DNA from: [Enterobacter] lignolyticus SCF1
GTDB lineage: Bacteria; Pseudomonadota; Gammaproteobacteria; Enterobacterales; Enterobacteriaceae
DNA length: 64,000 nucleotides
Direction of reading: 5' to 3'
Assembly (NCBI RefSeq): GCF_000164865.1
Contig: NC_014618.1
Location: forward strand, 2,666,001 to 2,730,000
The notes under the pieces were generated by a model that was not told the origin of the DNA, did no database searches, and was given only the letters and a program-made list of their open reading frames with translations. Position 1 is the stretch's first letter, and each line of letters begins with the position of its first letter. Positions 17,015 through 25,944 of this stretch are shown here, in pieces. The position numbers and the translations under genes are program-made.

Positions 17015-17599
17015 TTAATTAAGCTCGCTGTCCGGCCAATATTTATAACCATTGACCATGGCCTGCGCCGCCAGCCCCTTCTCGGTGATTTCATAGACGC
17101 TGACCTTTGACGGCAGAGACTCGGTGTCTTTCGCGACGCCGCTTGCCGAGGCGCTAACAGGCGCAACGCCTTTATCATCGTATTTCGCCGCGGCGTTGGC
17201 ATCCGCGCCGACGACGTAGCCTTTAGTGACAAAATCATTTAATGCGCTACGGTCATGGAATACCAGCACGGTGCTTAACTGTTTCACGCCCATGCCAACG
17301 CCCGCCCCCGCCTGCGCCATTTTCATATAGGTATCTTTCCCGGTACGCCGGTCTTTTACGACGCCATAGCCGCTGCCGAAACCAAAGAAGAAAATTTTAC
17401 TGCTGTTATTTGAAAATACCGCATAGCCTGCCGAACTCTGCACATCACTGCGCGCCTGCGGGTTGAGGGTATACAATTTATTTAATGTGCTGGTGCGCAT
17501 TTGTTGAATGCTGGAACGTTTTTGACGTGCCGTGTCACCCTGTGCGCCACACCCGGAGATAATTAACGCGGAAATAAGAAAAACGGATTTCAACTTCAT
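17015..17599 (-). CDS. SYLF/YSC84-domain lipoprotein
   Basis: 194 residues. A lipobox (LIISGC, Cys17) predicts signal peptidase II processing and lipid attachment. The mature part has the SYLF (DUF500, YSC84-like) features SAGYAVFSNNSSKIFFFGFG, GYGVVKDRRTGKDTYM and GVGMGVKQLSTVLVF. In eukaryotes this domain binds phosphoinositides; the bacterial role is not defined. It stands as a single gene. Confidence 0.82.
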   Translation of the reverse strand: MKLKSVFLISALIISGCGAQGDTARQKRSSIQQMRTSTLNKLYTLNPQARSDVQSSAGYAVFSNNSSKIFFFGFGSGYGVVKDRRTGKDTYMKMAQAGAGVGMGVKQLSTVLVFHDRSALNDFVTKGYVVGADANAAAKYDDKGVAPVSASASGVAKDTESLPSKVSVYEITEKGLAAQAMVNGYKYWPDSELN

Positions 17600-17726
17600 T
17601 ATTACGGTCTACATTCTGTCACTGGATGGAAAAGCATTATTTTAATTTTCAGGAAAGAATAAGAAAGCAGGCGCCGAGGGTGAAATGTAAGAAATCCATT
17701 TTTAAACTATTTTGTTTAAAAAAACG

Positions 17727-17747
17727 ACTGGCCGCCCGGCGGCCAGT
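17727..17747 (-). terminator. ompW terminator
   Basis: ACTGGCCGCC / GGCGGCCAGT stem just downstream of the ompW stop. A run of As on the + strand (17718-17724) gives the U-tract on the minus transcript. Confidence 0.9.
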
Positions 17748-17756
17748 CTTGTCGGC

Positions 17757-18392
17757 TCAGAAGCGGTAGCCTGCGGAGAACATGAAGACCCACGGATCGA
17801 GACGGGTACTGACCGACTGGTTCACGCCGTTAGCTTTGAACTTAACGTCAGTATCGATATCCATGTACCACACCGAGGCGTTGATGAGCCAGTCCTGGTT
17901 CAGCATATAGTCTACGCCCACCTGACCCGCCGCCCCCCAGGAATCCTTCAGGCTCAGATCGGACAGCCCGGCATCTTTACCGGTATCGTTAAAGCTGTTG
18001 TTAAAGAAGGTGGTGTAGTTAATCCCCACCCCGACATACGGACGCAGCTTGGTCTTCGCATCAAAGAAATACCACTGCGCCATCAGCGTTGGCGGCAGCT
18101 GATGCACCGTGGCGATGGTGCCGGTAGGACCGGTGCCGACCTTATGGCGAAACGGCGTCGCCGCCAGCAGCTCAATACCGATGTTATCCGTTGCCATATA
18201 GGTAAACGTCAGCCCCAGTTGGGTATTGTTGCTGACCTGAAAACTGCCAAGGCTGCCGAGCACGTTGTCCGAGCCTTCCGTCGGACGCACCGTCGCAGTA
18301 CCTGCACGAATAAAAAATTCACCCGCGTCATGGGCCCATGCGCCACCAGAGAAACTGCTTAAAACCAGCGCTGCCACTGCTAATTTTTTCAT
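17757..18392 (-). CDS. ompW: outer membrane protein OmpW
   Basis: 211-residue precursor of the small eight-stranded OmpW beta-barrel. The signal peptide ends at GGAWA/HDAGEFF; the mature protein keeps TEGSDNVLGSLG, NTQLGLTFTYMATDNIGIELLAATPFRHK and the terminal aromatic residue (SAGYRF) used for barrel insertion. The ATG at 18392 with AGGAG five bases upstream is chosen over a GTG six bases earlier. The E. coli protein forms a hydrophobic channel. A likely FNR box lies upstream. Confidence 0.96.
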   Translation of the reverse strand: MKKLAVAALVLSSFSGGAWAHDAGEFFIRAGTATVRPTEGSDNVLGSLGSFQVSNNTQLGLTFTYMATDNIGIELLAATPFRHKVGTGPTGTIATVHQLPPTLMAQWYFFDAKTKLRPYVGVGINYTTFFNNSFNDTGKDAGLSDLSLKDSWGAAGQVGVDYMLNQDWLINASVWYMDIDTDVKFKANGVNQSVSTRLDPWVFMFSAGYRF

Positions 18393-18494
18393 ATCCACTC
18401 CTTCGTTATGGTTTTAAAAGCGCGGTGACTATACCCACAAATGAGTAAAAACGATCCAACGCAGATCACACACAATCCTTAGATTTAACATTTA

Positions 18495-18508
18495 TTGATC
18501 TTGATTAA
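18495..18508. promoter_or_regulatory. candidate FNR box upstream of ompW
   Basis: TTGAT-CTTG-ATTAA, one mismatch from the FNR consensus TTGAT-N4-ATCAA, about 100 bp upstream of the ompW start. FNR control of ompW is reported in E. coli. Its use here is inferred. Confidence 0.5.
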
Positions 18509-18666
18509 TTTTTATGGCCGTTTTCGTTAAGCAAATTCGTATCCACATCAATTTTCAGGTTTTCCGGTGTTACAAAAAATTGTGCAGCGCCCCCCTTGCG
18601 CAGCGCAATTCGGCTGGATAATTTAGCGGACGACAATGTGTTGATGCGTTTTTTTCAGGTGTGGCT

Positions 18667-19071
18667 ATGAGCGATATAAACCCGTGCATGACGTGCGGTG
18701 CCTGTTGTGCGTATTTTCGAGTCTCTTTCTACTGGGCTGAAGCCGATGATGCCGGCGGCAGCGTGCCCGCCGCGCTGACCGAGCCCCTGTCTCCATTTCT
18801 CCGCTGTATGGGCGGCACCAACCAAAAGCAGGTTCGCTGCGTTGCCCTGCAGGGCGATATCGGCGGCGCCGTCAGCTGTTCGGTGTATGAAAATCGTCCC
18901 TCTCCCTGCCGGGAGTTCGCCATGTCCGGCGAAGACGGCCAGGTGAATGACGCCTGCAACCGCGCGCGCGCGCGCTACGACTTACCGCCTCTTTACAAAG
19001 ATATGCTTTTCCATACGGGACAGGATGCTGCCAGAACGGCGCTAACTGAGTTACAATTACCGGCTAGCTAA
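18667..19071 (+). CDS. YkgJ family cysteine cluster protein
   Basis: 134 residues from the ATG at 18667; a GTG six bases earlier is possible. A Cys cluster (CMTCGACC at the N-terminus, then Cys at LRCM, VRCV, VSCS and SPCREF) fits the YkgJ/UPF0153 family, predicted to bind a metal or Fe-S centre. No experimentally fixed function. It lies between ompW and yciC, a place where E. coli K-12 carries other genes. Confidence 0.85.
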   Translation: MSDINPCMTCGACCAYFRVSFYWAEADDAGGSVPAALTEPLSPFLRCMGGTNQKQVRCVALQGDIGGAVSCSVYENRPSPCREFAMSGEDGQVNDACNRARARYDLPPLYKDMLFHTGQDAARTALTELQLPAS

Positions 19072-19096
19072 CATCTGCAATACTCAAGGAGAGTGC

Positions 19097-19840
19097 ATGT
19101 CTATCACGGCGAAGTCCGTTTACCGTGACACGGGTAATTTTTTTCGTAATCAGTTCGTTACCGTACTGCTGATTGCGCTGTTGTGTGCGTTTATCACGGT
19201 GGTGCTTGGCCATGCGTTTTCACCGAGCGAGGAGCAGATGGCGGTCCTTCGCGATGGCGATAATCTCGCCGGCAGCGGCGGGCTGTTTGAACTGGTGCAG
19301 AACATGACGCCGGAACAGCAGCAGATCCTGCTGCGGGCCTCTGCGGCATCGACTTTTTCCGGGCTTATCGGCAATGCCATTCTGGCAGGCGGCGTTCTGC
19401 TGATGATCCAGATGGTCTCCGCGGGCCAGCGCGTCAGCGCCCTGCGGGCGATTGGCGCCAGCGCGCCGGTGCTGCCGAAGCTGTTTCTGCTGATCTTCCT
19501 CACCACCTTTATGGTGCAGCTGGGCGTGATGCTGGTCGTCGTACCGGGCGTCCTGCTGGCCATCGTGCTGGCTTTCGCCCCCATCATGCTGGTGCAGGAC
19601 AAACTGGGGATATTCACCGCCATGCGCAGCAGCATGCGTCTGGCCTGGAACAACATGCGCCTGGTGGCGCCTGCGGTCATCAGCTGGCTGCTGGCGAAAA
19701 CCCTGCTGCTGATGTTTGCCTCGGGCTTCGCCGTTCTTACGCCGGAAGTCGGCGCCGTGGTGGTAAACTGCATCAGCAACCTTATTTCGGCGCTGTTGCT
19801 GATCTATTTATTCCGCCTGTATATGCTTATTCGTAGCTAA
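19097..19840 (+). CDS. yciC: YciC, inner membrane protein (UPF0259)
   Basis: 247-residue polytopic membrane protein with about six hydrophobic segments, starting at FVTVLLIALLCAFITVVLG. Length and sequence match UPF0259/YciC. Function unknown. Strong RBS CAAGGAG. It is followed by a short hairpin and then yciB, in the order yciC-yciB-yciA found in E. coli. Confidence 0.92.
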   Translation: MSITAKSVYRDTGNFFRNQFVTVLLIALLCAFITVVLGHAFSPSEEQMAVLRDGDNLAGSGGLFELVQNMTPEQQQILLRASAASTFSGLIGNAILAGGVLLMIQMVSAGQRVSALRAIGASAPVLPKLFLLIFLTTFMVQLGVMLVVVPGVLLAIVLAFAPIMLVQDKLGIFTAMRSSMRLAWNNMRLVAPAVISWLLAKTLLLMFASGFAVLTPEVGAVVVNCISNLISALLLIYLFRLYMLIRS

Positions 19841-19848
19841 TCTTTCCA

Positions 19849-19867
19849 GGCCAGGCGCTGCCTGGCC
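19849..19867. repeat. hairpin between yciC and yciB
   Basis: GGCCAGGC-GCT-GCCTGGCC, perfect 8-bp arms without a T tract. Probably an intercistronic RNA structure rather than a full terminator. Confidence 0.55.
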
Positions 19868-19891
19868 GTTACTGAATTACGGAACCGATGT

Positions 19892-20428
19892 ATGAAGCAG
19901 TTTCTGGATTTTTTACCGCTGGTGGTCTTCTTCGCCTTCTATAAACTTTACGACATTTATGCCGCGACCACGGCGCTGATTGTCGCCACCGCTGTGGTGC
20001 TGATTTACAGCTGGGTACGCTATCGCAAAGTCGAAAAAATGGCGCTGATCACCTTCGTGCTGGTCGCCGTTTTTGGCGGTCTGACCATTTTCTTCCACAA
20101 CGATGAGTTTATTAAGTGGAAGGTTACCGTGATTTACGTCCTGTTCGCCGGCGCCCTGCTGGTCAGCCAGTGGGTCATGAAAAAGCCGCTGATTCAGCGC
20201 ATGCTGGGTAAAGAGCTGACTCTGCCGCAGTTTGTCTGGTCGCGCCTCAATATTGCGTGGGCGGTGTTCTTTATTCTCTGCGGCCTGGCGAATATCTATA
20301 TCGCGTTCTGGCTGCCGCAGAACATCTGGGTAAACTTTAAGGTCTTCGGGTTAACCGCCCTGACGCTGGTCTTTACGCTGCTTAGCGGCATCTATATTTA
20401 CCGCCATATGCCGCAGGACGACAAATAA
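19892..20428 (+). CDS. yciB: YciB, inner membrane protein (intracellular septation protein A family)
   Basis: 178-residue integral membrane protein with about five to six transmembrane segments and the conserved start MKQFLDFLPLVVFF. In E. coli YciB interacts with elongation and division proteins and with cell-envelope assembly; Shigella ispA mutants show septation defects. The stop overlaps the yciA start by one base (TAATG). Confidence 0.94.
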   Translation: MKQFLDFLPLVVFFAFYKLYDIYAATTALIVATAVVLIYSWVRYRKVEKMALITFVLVAVFGGLTIFFHNDEFIKWKVTVIYVLFAGALLVSQWVMKKPLIQRMLGKELTLPQFVWSRLNIAWAVFFILCGLANIYIAFWLPQNIWVNFKVFGLTALTLVFTLLSGIYIYRHMPQDDK

Positions 20429-20826
20429 TGACCGTGAAGATCGATGCGCCGCAGGGCGACCTGGTGCTGCGTACGCTGGCGATGCCTGCCGACACAAACG
20501 CCAACGGGGATATTTTTGGCGGCTGGCTGATGTCGCAGATGGATATCGGCGGCGCGATCATGGCCAAAGAGATTGCCCATGGCCGCGTCGTCACCGTCCG
20601 CGTTGACGGTATGACCTTTCTGCGTCCGGTCGCCGTCGGTGACGTGGTCTGCTGCTATGCCCGCTGCGTAAAGCGCGGCAACACCTCTATTACCATCAAC
20701 ATTGAGGTGTGGGTGAAAAAGGTCTCCTCCGAGCCTATCGGCCAGCGCTATAAAGCCACCGAAGCGCTGTTTATCTATGTGGCGGTGGACAGCGAAGGCA
20801 AACCCCGCGCTCTGCCGCAGGTATAA
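20428..20826 (+). CDS. yciA: acyl-CoA thioesterase YciA
   Basis: 132-residue hotdog-fold acyl-CoA thioester hydrolase of broad chain-length range. The conserved NANGDIFGGWLMSQMD segment contains the catalytic Asp of the family. It is translationally coupled to yciB. In E. coli the next gene is tonB; here it is followed by a terminator and the convergent yniB. Confidence 0.95.
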   Translation: MTVKIDAPQGDLVLRTLAMPADTNANGDIFGGWLMSQMDIGGAIMAKEIAHGRVVTVRVDGMTFLRPVAVGDVVCCYARCVKRGNTSITINIEVWVKKVSSEPIGQRYKATEALFIYVAVDSEGKPRALPQV

Positions 20827-20830
20827 ATGC

Positions 20831-20859
20831 AAAAAGCCCGGTGAAATACCGGGCTTTTT
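20831..20859. terminator. bidirectional terminator yciA/yniB
   Basis: AAAAAGCCCGGT-GAAAT-ACCGGGCTTTTT, 12-base arms, between two convergent genes. Confidence 0.92.
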
Positions 20860-20877
20860 TGTGGCCGCCATCCGCGA

Positions 20878-21414
20878 TTATAAAAAGCCCAGCAGCGAGA
20901 AGAAGAAGTAGCCGCAGACGATAATCACCACCGGCAGCACATACAGCGGGAAGATCTGCAGTAAGATGGTGTGGTGCGGTACGACGATACGCGCTTCGAT
21001 TTGCTCCCGGTTCAACCCTTCCGCCCCTTTCGCTTTCTCAAGGATCATCTGGTCCTCAACCCCTTCGCGCAAAAATTTCGCCTGGCGGCTCATCCGCGCG
21101 CCGGACGCCTGCAGCGCCAGCCCGACGAACACCAGCACATAGATAATCCAGAACAGTATATTGGCGCTGTTGTGGAAATCCGGCAGCGGCGAGTTGTACC
21201 AGAAAACGTTCAGAAACGGCGTGTTAAAGCGCATCATCTCAATCATCACGTGGGCAAAATCGAGCATCACCGCGTTGATCCCCGGCTGCTTTTCGCTGTG
21301 CTCATACATGAATTTAAGAATGGAAATCAGGGTGGAAACTACGGCTGGAATAAAAATCACCCAGCCAGCAATACGCTTCAGCACGGCGATGCGTCCAGCT
21401 TGTTGATACGTCAT
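20878..21414 (-). CDS. yniB: YniB family inner membrane protein
   Basis: 178 residues with hydrophobic segments near residues 11-28, 80-100 and 152-176, matching YniB. Function not known. RBS AAGGGG. It is divergent from the hxpB (yniC) phosphatase gene, as in E. coli. It is the first gene of a block that maps in E. coli near 39 min, away from yciA. Confidence 0.9.
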   Translation of the reverse strand: MTYQQAGRIAVLKRIAGWVIFIPAVVSTLISILKFMYEHSEKQPGINAVMLDFAHVMIEMMRFNTPFLNVFWYNSPLPDFHNSANILFWIIYVLVFVGLALQASGARMSRQAKFLREGVEDQMILEKAKGAEGLNREQIEARIVVPHHTILLQIFPLYVLPVVIIVCGYFFFSLLGFL

Positions 21415-21550
21415 GGGTTCCCCTTGTTAAGACGCGCTCTGTTTGGCTGTAAGTCTACCTTTAGTTGACGGTTTTCGCCTGCGCTTTAAAAGCGATATGG
21501 TGTACGATTGTTGCGATGCTTATGTCTTACTACCCTACAGGAGTCGCTTT

Positions 21551-22222
21551 ATGGCAGCCCAGCGCCAAATTCTTGCCGCTATTTTTGATATGGATGGTTT
21601 ACTGATTGATTCCGAACCCCTCTGGGATCGGGCCGAACTGGACGTCATTGCCGGGCTGGGGGTTGATATTTCCCGCCGTAACGAGCTGCCGGACACGCTG
21701 GGGTTACGCATCGACATGGTGGTGGACTTGTGGTTTGCCCAGCAGCCGTGGCAGGGGCCAGGCCGCGACGAAGTGACGGCAACCATCATTAACCGCGCCA
21801 TCGCGCTGGTTGAAGCAGAGCGTCCGCTGTTGCCGGGCGTTCGCGAAGCGGTCGCGCTGTGCAAAGCGCAGGGGCTGAAGGTCGGTCTCGCGTCGGCCTC
21901 TCCGCTGCATATGCTGGAAAAAGTGCTGACGATGTTCGAGCTGCGCGACCAGTTTGACGCGCTTGCCTCCGCCGAAAAGCTGCCCTACAGCAAGCCGCAC
22001 CCGCAGGTGTATATCGATTGCGCCGACAGGCTCGGTGTCAGCCCGCTGTCCTGCGTGGCGCTGGAAGATTCCGTTAACGGCATGGTCGCCAGCAAAGCGG
22101 CGCGGATGCGCTCCATCGTGGTGCCGGAGCATGAGAACGCCGGCGACCCGCGCTATGCGCTGGCCGACGTCCGGCTCGGCTCGCTGGAACAGCTTCGCGC
22201 GGTTCATCTGCTGGGCGAATAA
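21551..22222 (+). CDS. hxpB: hexitol phosphatase HxpB (YniC), HAD superfamily
   Basis: 223-residue HAD phosphatase acting on sugar phosphates such as 2-deoxyglucose-6-phosphate and hexitol phosphates in E. coli. The catalytic motif I is FDMDGLLIDSEPLW; motif II lies in GLASASPLHM, the lysine motif in YSKPHPQVY, and motif IV in ALEDSVNG. The start is the ATG at 21551 behind AGGAG; 36 upstream in-frame codons are excluded by family length (222). Confidence 0.94.
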   Translation: MAAQRQILAAIFDMDGLLIDSEPLWDRAELDVIAGLGVDISRRNELPDTLGLRIDMVVDLWFAQQPWQGPGRDEVTATIINRAIALVEAERPLLPGVREAVALCKAQGLKVGLASASPLHMLEKVLTMFELRDQFDALASAEKLPYSKPHPQVYIDCADRLGVSPLSCVALEDSVNGMVASKAARMRSIVVPEHENAGDPRYALADVRLGSLEQLRAVHLLGE

Positions 22223-22323
22223 CCGCTGCGCCCTCGGTCGCCCGCTGCGGCTGAGGGGAATATGTCCGCTTTGTGACAAAGAGTTACACCGTCACCTCTT
22301 CCGCCTACTGTATAAAAACCCTA

Positions 22324-22343
22324 TACTGTATGAATTGACAGTT
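22324..22343. promoter_or_regulatory. LexA box upstream of ydjM
   Basis: CTG-N10-CAG (CTGTATGAATTGACAG, 22326-22341) 17 bp before the ydjM ATG, with an additional half box at 22308. ydjM is an SOS gene in E. coli, so LexA repression is expected. Confidence 0.82.
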
Positions 22344-22357
22344 TTACGGGTACGATC

Positions 22358-22948
22358 ATGACGGCGGAAGGCCACCTTCTCTTTTCCATCGCTTGCGCGG
22401 TTTTTGCCAAAAACGCCGAGCTGACGCCCGTGCTGGCGCAGGGCGACTGGTGGCATATTGTACCCGCCGCCGTGCTGACCTGCCTGCTGCCGGATATCGA
22501 CCACCCGAAGTCGTTTCTCGGCCAGCGGCTAAGCTGGATAGCCAAACCCATCGCCCGGGCCTTCGGCCACCGCGGCTTCACCCACAGCCTGCTGGCGGTG
22601 TTTGGCGCCCTGACGCTGTTTTACCTCAAAGTGCCCGACAGCTGGATTATCCCCGCCGATGCGGTACAGGGCTTGGTGCTGGGCTATCTCAGCCATATCC
22701 TTGCCGATATGCTGACCCCGGCCGGCGTCCCGCTGCTGTGGCCCTGCCGCTGGCGCTTTCGCGTACCGATTCTGGCGCCGCGCAAAGGCAACCAGCTGGA
22801 GCGCGTGCTGTGCATGGCGCTGTTCGTCTGGGCCGTCTGGATGCCGCAGTCGCTGCCGGAAAATAACGCCGTACGCTGGTCATCCACCCTCATCAGCGCC
22901 CTGCAGCTGCGCTTCGATCGCTTTATTAATCACCAGACGGGACAATAA
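22358..22948 (+). CDS. ydjM: YdjM, LexA-regulated inner membrane protein
   Basis: 196 residues of the YdjM/DUF457 membrane-bound metal-dependent hydrolase family. Histidine/aspartate motifs (LLPDIDHPKS, GHRGFTHSLL and LSHILADMLTPAGVPLLWP) lie next to hydrophobic segments. An SOS-induced gene in E. coli; the biochemical activity is not established. A perfect LexA box lies just upstream. Confidence 0.92.
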   Translation: MTAEGHLLFSIACAVFAKNAELTPVLAQGDWWHIVPAAVLTCLLPDIDHPKSFLGQRLSWIAKPIARAFGHRGFTHSLLAVFGALTLFYLKVPDSWIIPADAVQGLVLGYLSHILADMLTPAGVPLLWPCRWRFRVPILAPRKGNQLERVLCMALFVWAVWMPQSLPENNAVRWSSTLISALQLRFDRFINHQTGQ

Positions 22949-23077
22949 CCAGGCGAAACGCTTCACTTTGGAATAACCCATTCCATATGGATATAAGCGC
23001 GACATCGCACTTCTGATACTCTTGCGCCATTACAGATGCGCCCTCAACAGGGCCAGATAATAATCAGGAGAACGGGG

Positions 23078-24469
23078 ATGAACCTTCCATTAATAGCGAA
23101 CATTATCGTGTTCGCGGTGTTGCTATTTGCTCTAGCGCAAACCCGCCACAAACAGTGGAGTCTGGCCAAAAAGGTGCTGGTAGGTCTGGCGATGGGCGTG
23201 GTCTTTGGCCTTGCGCTGCAGCTGATTTACGGCGCCGACAGCGCGGTGCTGAAAGACTCCGTACAGTGGTTTAATATTGTCGGCAACGGCTATGTTCAGC
23301 TGCTGCAGATGATCGTTATGCCGCTGGTTTTCGCCTCCATTCTGAGCGCCGTCGCCCGTCTGCACAACGCCTCTCAGCTGGGGAAAATCAGCTTTCTGAC
23401 CATCGGCACCCTGCTTTTCACCACCCTGATTGCCGCTCTGGTCGGCGTGCTGGTCACCAATCTGTTCGGCTTAACCGCGGAAGGCCTGGTGCAGGGCAGC
23501 GCGGAAACCGCGCGACTGAACGCTATCCAGAGCAACTATGTCGGTAAAGTCGCTGACCTCAGCGTCCCGCAGCTGCTGCTCTCCTTCGTTCCGAAAAACC
23601 CGTTTGCCGATCTCACCGGCGCCAACCCGACCTCGATCATCAGCGTGGTTATCTTTGCCGCCTTCCTCGGCGTCGCCGCGCTCAAGCTGCTGAAAGATGA
23701 CGAACCGAAAGGCCAGCGCGTGCTGACCGCTATCGACACGCTGCAGAGCTGGGTGATGAAGCTGGTCCGTCTGGTGATGCAGTTAACGCCGTACGGCGTG
23801 CTGGCGCTGATGACCAAAGTGGTGGCCGGTTCCAACCTGCAGGACATCATTAAGCTTGGCGGCTTTGTGGTCGCGTCCTACCTGGGCCTGGCGATTATGT
23901 TTGTCGTGCACGGCCTGCTGCTCGGCGTCAACGGCGTTAACCCGCTGAAATATTTCCGTAAGGTGTGGCCGGTACTGACCTTTGCCTTTACCAGCCGTTC
24001 CAGCGCAGCCTCGATTCCGCTGAACGTGGAAGCGCAGACCCGCCGCCTGGGCGTACCGGAATCCATCGCCAGCTTCTCGGCCTCCTTTGGCGCGACCATT
24101 GGCCAGAACGGCTGCGCGGGCCTGTATCCGGCGATGCTGGCCGTGATGGTGGCGCCGACCGTCGGCATTAACCCGCTGGATCCGCTGTGGGTAGCCACGC
24201 TGGTCGGTATCGTCACCGTCAGCTCCGCCGGTGTGGCGGGCGTCGGCGGCGGCGCGACCTTCGCCGCGCTGATCGTGCTGCCGGCGATGGGCCTGCCGGT
24301 AACCTTAGTGGCGCTGCTGATTTCCGTTGAGCCGCTGATCGATATGGGGCGTACCGCGCTGAACGTCAGCGGTTCCATGACCGCAGGCACCCTCACCAGC
24401 CAGTGGCTGCGCCAGACGGATAAAGCCGTTCTCGACAGCGACGACGAAGTCGAACTGGCCCACCGCTAA
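23078..24469 (+). CDS. tcyP: L-cystine/cation symporter TcyP (YdjN)
   Basis: 463-residue DAACS-family secondary transporter, identical in length to E. coli YdjN, which imports L-cystine and is CysB-controlled. Multiple membrane helices, the serine-rich segment TSRSSAASIPLNVEA and the FGATIGQNGCAG motif near the substrate site are visible. The start is the ATG at 23078 behind AGGAG rather than an ATG 42 bases upstream. Its downstream terminator is split by IS4. Confidence 0.94.
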   Translation: MNLPLIANIIVFAVLLFALAQTRHKQWSLAKKVLVGLAMGVVFGLALQLIYGADSAVLKDSVQWFNIVGNGYVQLLQMIVMPLVFASILSAVARLHNASQLGKISFLTIGTLLFTTLIAALVGVLVTNLFGLTAEGLVQGSAETARLNAIQSNYVGKVADLSVPQLLLSFVPKNPFADLTGANPTSIISVVIFAAFLGVAALKLLKDDEPKGQRVLTAIDTLQSWVMKLVRLVMQLTPYGVLALMTKVVAGSNLQDIIKLGGFVVASYLGLAIMFVVHGLLLGVNGVNPLKYFRKVWPVLTFAFTSRSSAASIPLNVEAQTRRLGVPESIASFSASFGATIGQNGCAGLYPAMLAVMVAPTVGINPLDPLWVATLVGIVTVSSAGVAGVGGGATFAALIVLPAMGLPVTLVALLISVEPLIDMGRTALNVSGSMTAGTLTSQWLRQTDKAVLDSDDEVELAHR

Positions 24470-24483
24470 CAACAAAAAAACCG

Positions 24484-24495
24484 CCGAACGTTCGG
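24484..24495. repeat. IS4 target site duplication, left copy
   Basis: CCGAACGTTCGG, itself palindromic, identical to 25924-25935. These are the inner bases of the tcyP/cedA terminator stem. Confidence 0.93.
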
Positions 24496-25923
24496 TAATG
24501 CCGATCAGTTAAGGATCGGTTGACCGATCCAGTGGCTGTGTAAGAATCCGGAAATGCTCACCCGTTTCCGGATTTTTTTATGCACATTGGACAGGCTCTT
24601 GATCTTGTTTCCCGTTACGATTCTTTGCGTAACCCACTGACTTCTTTAGGGGATTATCTCGACCCTGAACTTATCTCACGTTGCCTTGCTGAGTCCGGCA
24701 CAGTCACCCTGCGCAAGCGCCGCCTGCCGCTGGAAATGATGGTCTGGTGTATTGTCGGTATGGCGCTTGAGCGTAAGGAGCCTCTTCACCAGATTGTTAA
24801 TCGCCTGGATATCATGCTGCCGGGCGACCGTCCTTTCGTCGCCCCCAGTGCCGTTATTCAGGCCCGCCAGCGTCTGGGGAGTGAGGCCGTTCGCCGTGTA
24901 TTCACCCAAACCGCACAACTCTGGCATGGAGCCACGGCACATCCACACTGGTGCGGCCTGACGCTGCTGGCCGTGGATGGCGTGGTCTGGCGAACACAGG
25001 ATACGCCGGAAAATGATACAGCCTTCCCGCGTCAGACACACGGCGGAAAACCGGGACTCTATCCGCAGGTAAAAATGGTCTGCCAGATGGAGCTGACCAG
25101 CCATCTGCTCACGGCTGCAGCCTTTGGCACAATGAAAGAGAGCGAAAATGCACTCGCAGAGCAGCTGATATCTCAGACAGGTGATAACACACTGACTTTG
25201 ATGGATAAAGGTTATTACTCGCTGGGTCTGCTGAACGCCTGGAGCCTGGCGGGAGAACACCGGCACTGGATGATCCCGCTGAAAAAGGGAGCACAGTATG
25301 AAGAGGAGAGAAAGCTGGGTAAAGGCGATCACCTGGTCACGCTGAAAACCAGCCCGCAGGCACGGAAAAAATGGCCGGAGCTGGGTGAAGAAATAACAGC
25401 GCGACTGCTGACGTTCACTCGTAAAGGAAAAGTCTGCCATCTGCTGACGTCAATGACGGATGCAATGCGCTTCCCGGGCGGTGAGATGGCAGACCTGTAC
25501 GGCCATCGGTGGGAAATCGAACTGGGTTACAGGGAGATAAAACAGACGATGCAACTGAGCAGACTGACGCTGAGAAGTAAAAAGCCAGAGCTTGTAGAAC
25601 AGGAGCTCTGGGGAGTGTTACTGGCCTATAATCTTGTGAGATATCAGATGATTAAAATGGCGGGAAGCCTGAAGGGATACTGGCCGAATCAGCTAAGCTT
25701 CTCAGAATCATGTGGAATGGTGATGCGAATGCTGATGACTCTGCAGGGCGCTTCGCCAGGTCGTATCCCGGAGCTGATGCGTGATCTTGAAAGCATGGGA
25801 CAGTTGGTGAAATTACCGATAAGAAGGGAAAGAGCCTTCCCGCGAACAGTAAAAGAAAGGCCCCAGAAATACAGTAAAACCTGGAGAAAAACAGCCAGTC
25901 AGTCGCTTAACTGACTGGCATTA
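24496..25923 (+). mobile_element. IS4 insertion sequence
   Basis: 1428 bp, close to the 1426 bp of E. coli IS4. The left end begins TAATGCCGATCAGTTAAG and the right end, read inward, TAATGCCAGTCAGTTAAG (16 of 18 match). It is flanked by 12-bp direct repeats. The target before insertion was A-run, CCGCCGAACGTTCGGCGG, T-run, which agrees with the AAA-N20-TTT preference described for IS4. Confidence 0.96.
24580..25914 (+). CDS. insG: IS4 transposase
   Basis: 444-residue DDE transposase, nearly identical to E. coli IS4 InsG over most of its length. The IS4-family YREK signature is intact (Y-x2-R-x3-E-x6-K in YGHRWEIELGYREIK), with a catalytic Asp in LLAVDGVVW and another in LTLMDKGYYS. No frameshift or internal stop, so the element is potentially active. 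The C-terminal tail differs from the K-12 copy. Confidence 0.95.
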   Translation: MHIGQALDLVSRYDSLRNPLTSLGDYLDPELISRCLAESGTVTLRKRRLPLEMMVWCIVGMALERKEPLHQIVNRLDIMLPGDRPFVAPSAVIQARQRLGSEAVRRVFTQTAQLWHGATAHPHWCGLTLLAVDGVVWRTQDTPENDTAFPRQTHGGKPGLYPQVKMVCQMELTSHLLTAAAFGTMKESENALAEQLISQTGDNTLTLMDKGYYSLGLLNAWSLAGEHRHWMIPLKKGAQYEEERKLGKGDHLVTLKTSPQARKKWPELGEEITARLLTFTRKGKVCHLLTSMTDAMRFPGGEMADLYGHRWEIELGYREIKQTMQLSRLTLRSKKPELVEQELWGVLLAYNLVRYQMIKMAGSLKGYWPNQLSFSESCGMVMRMLMTLQGASPGRIPELMRDLESMGQLVKLPIRRERAFPRTVKERPQKYSKTWRKTASQSLN

Positions 25924-25935
25924 CCGAACGTTCGG
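25924..25935. repeat. IS4 target site duplication, right copy
   Basis: CCGAACGTTCGG, an exact match to 24484-24495, followed by CGG and eight Ts, the other half of the original terminator. Confidence 0.93.
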
Positions 25936-25944
25936 CGGTTTTTT

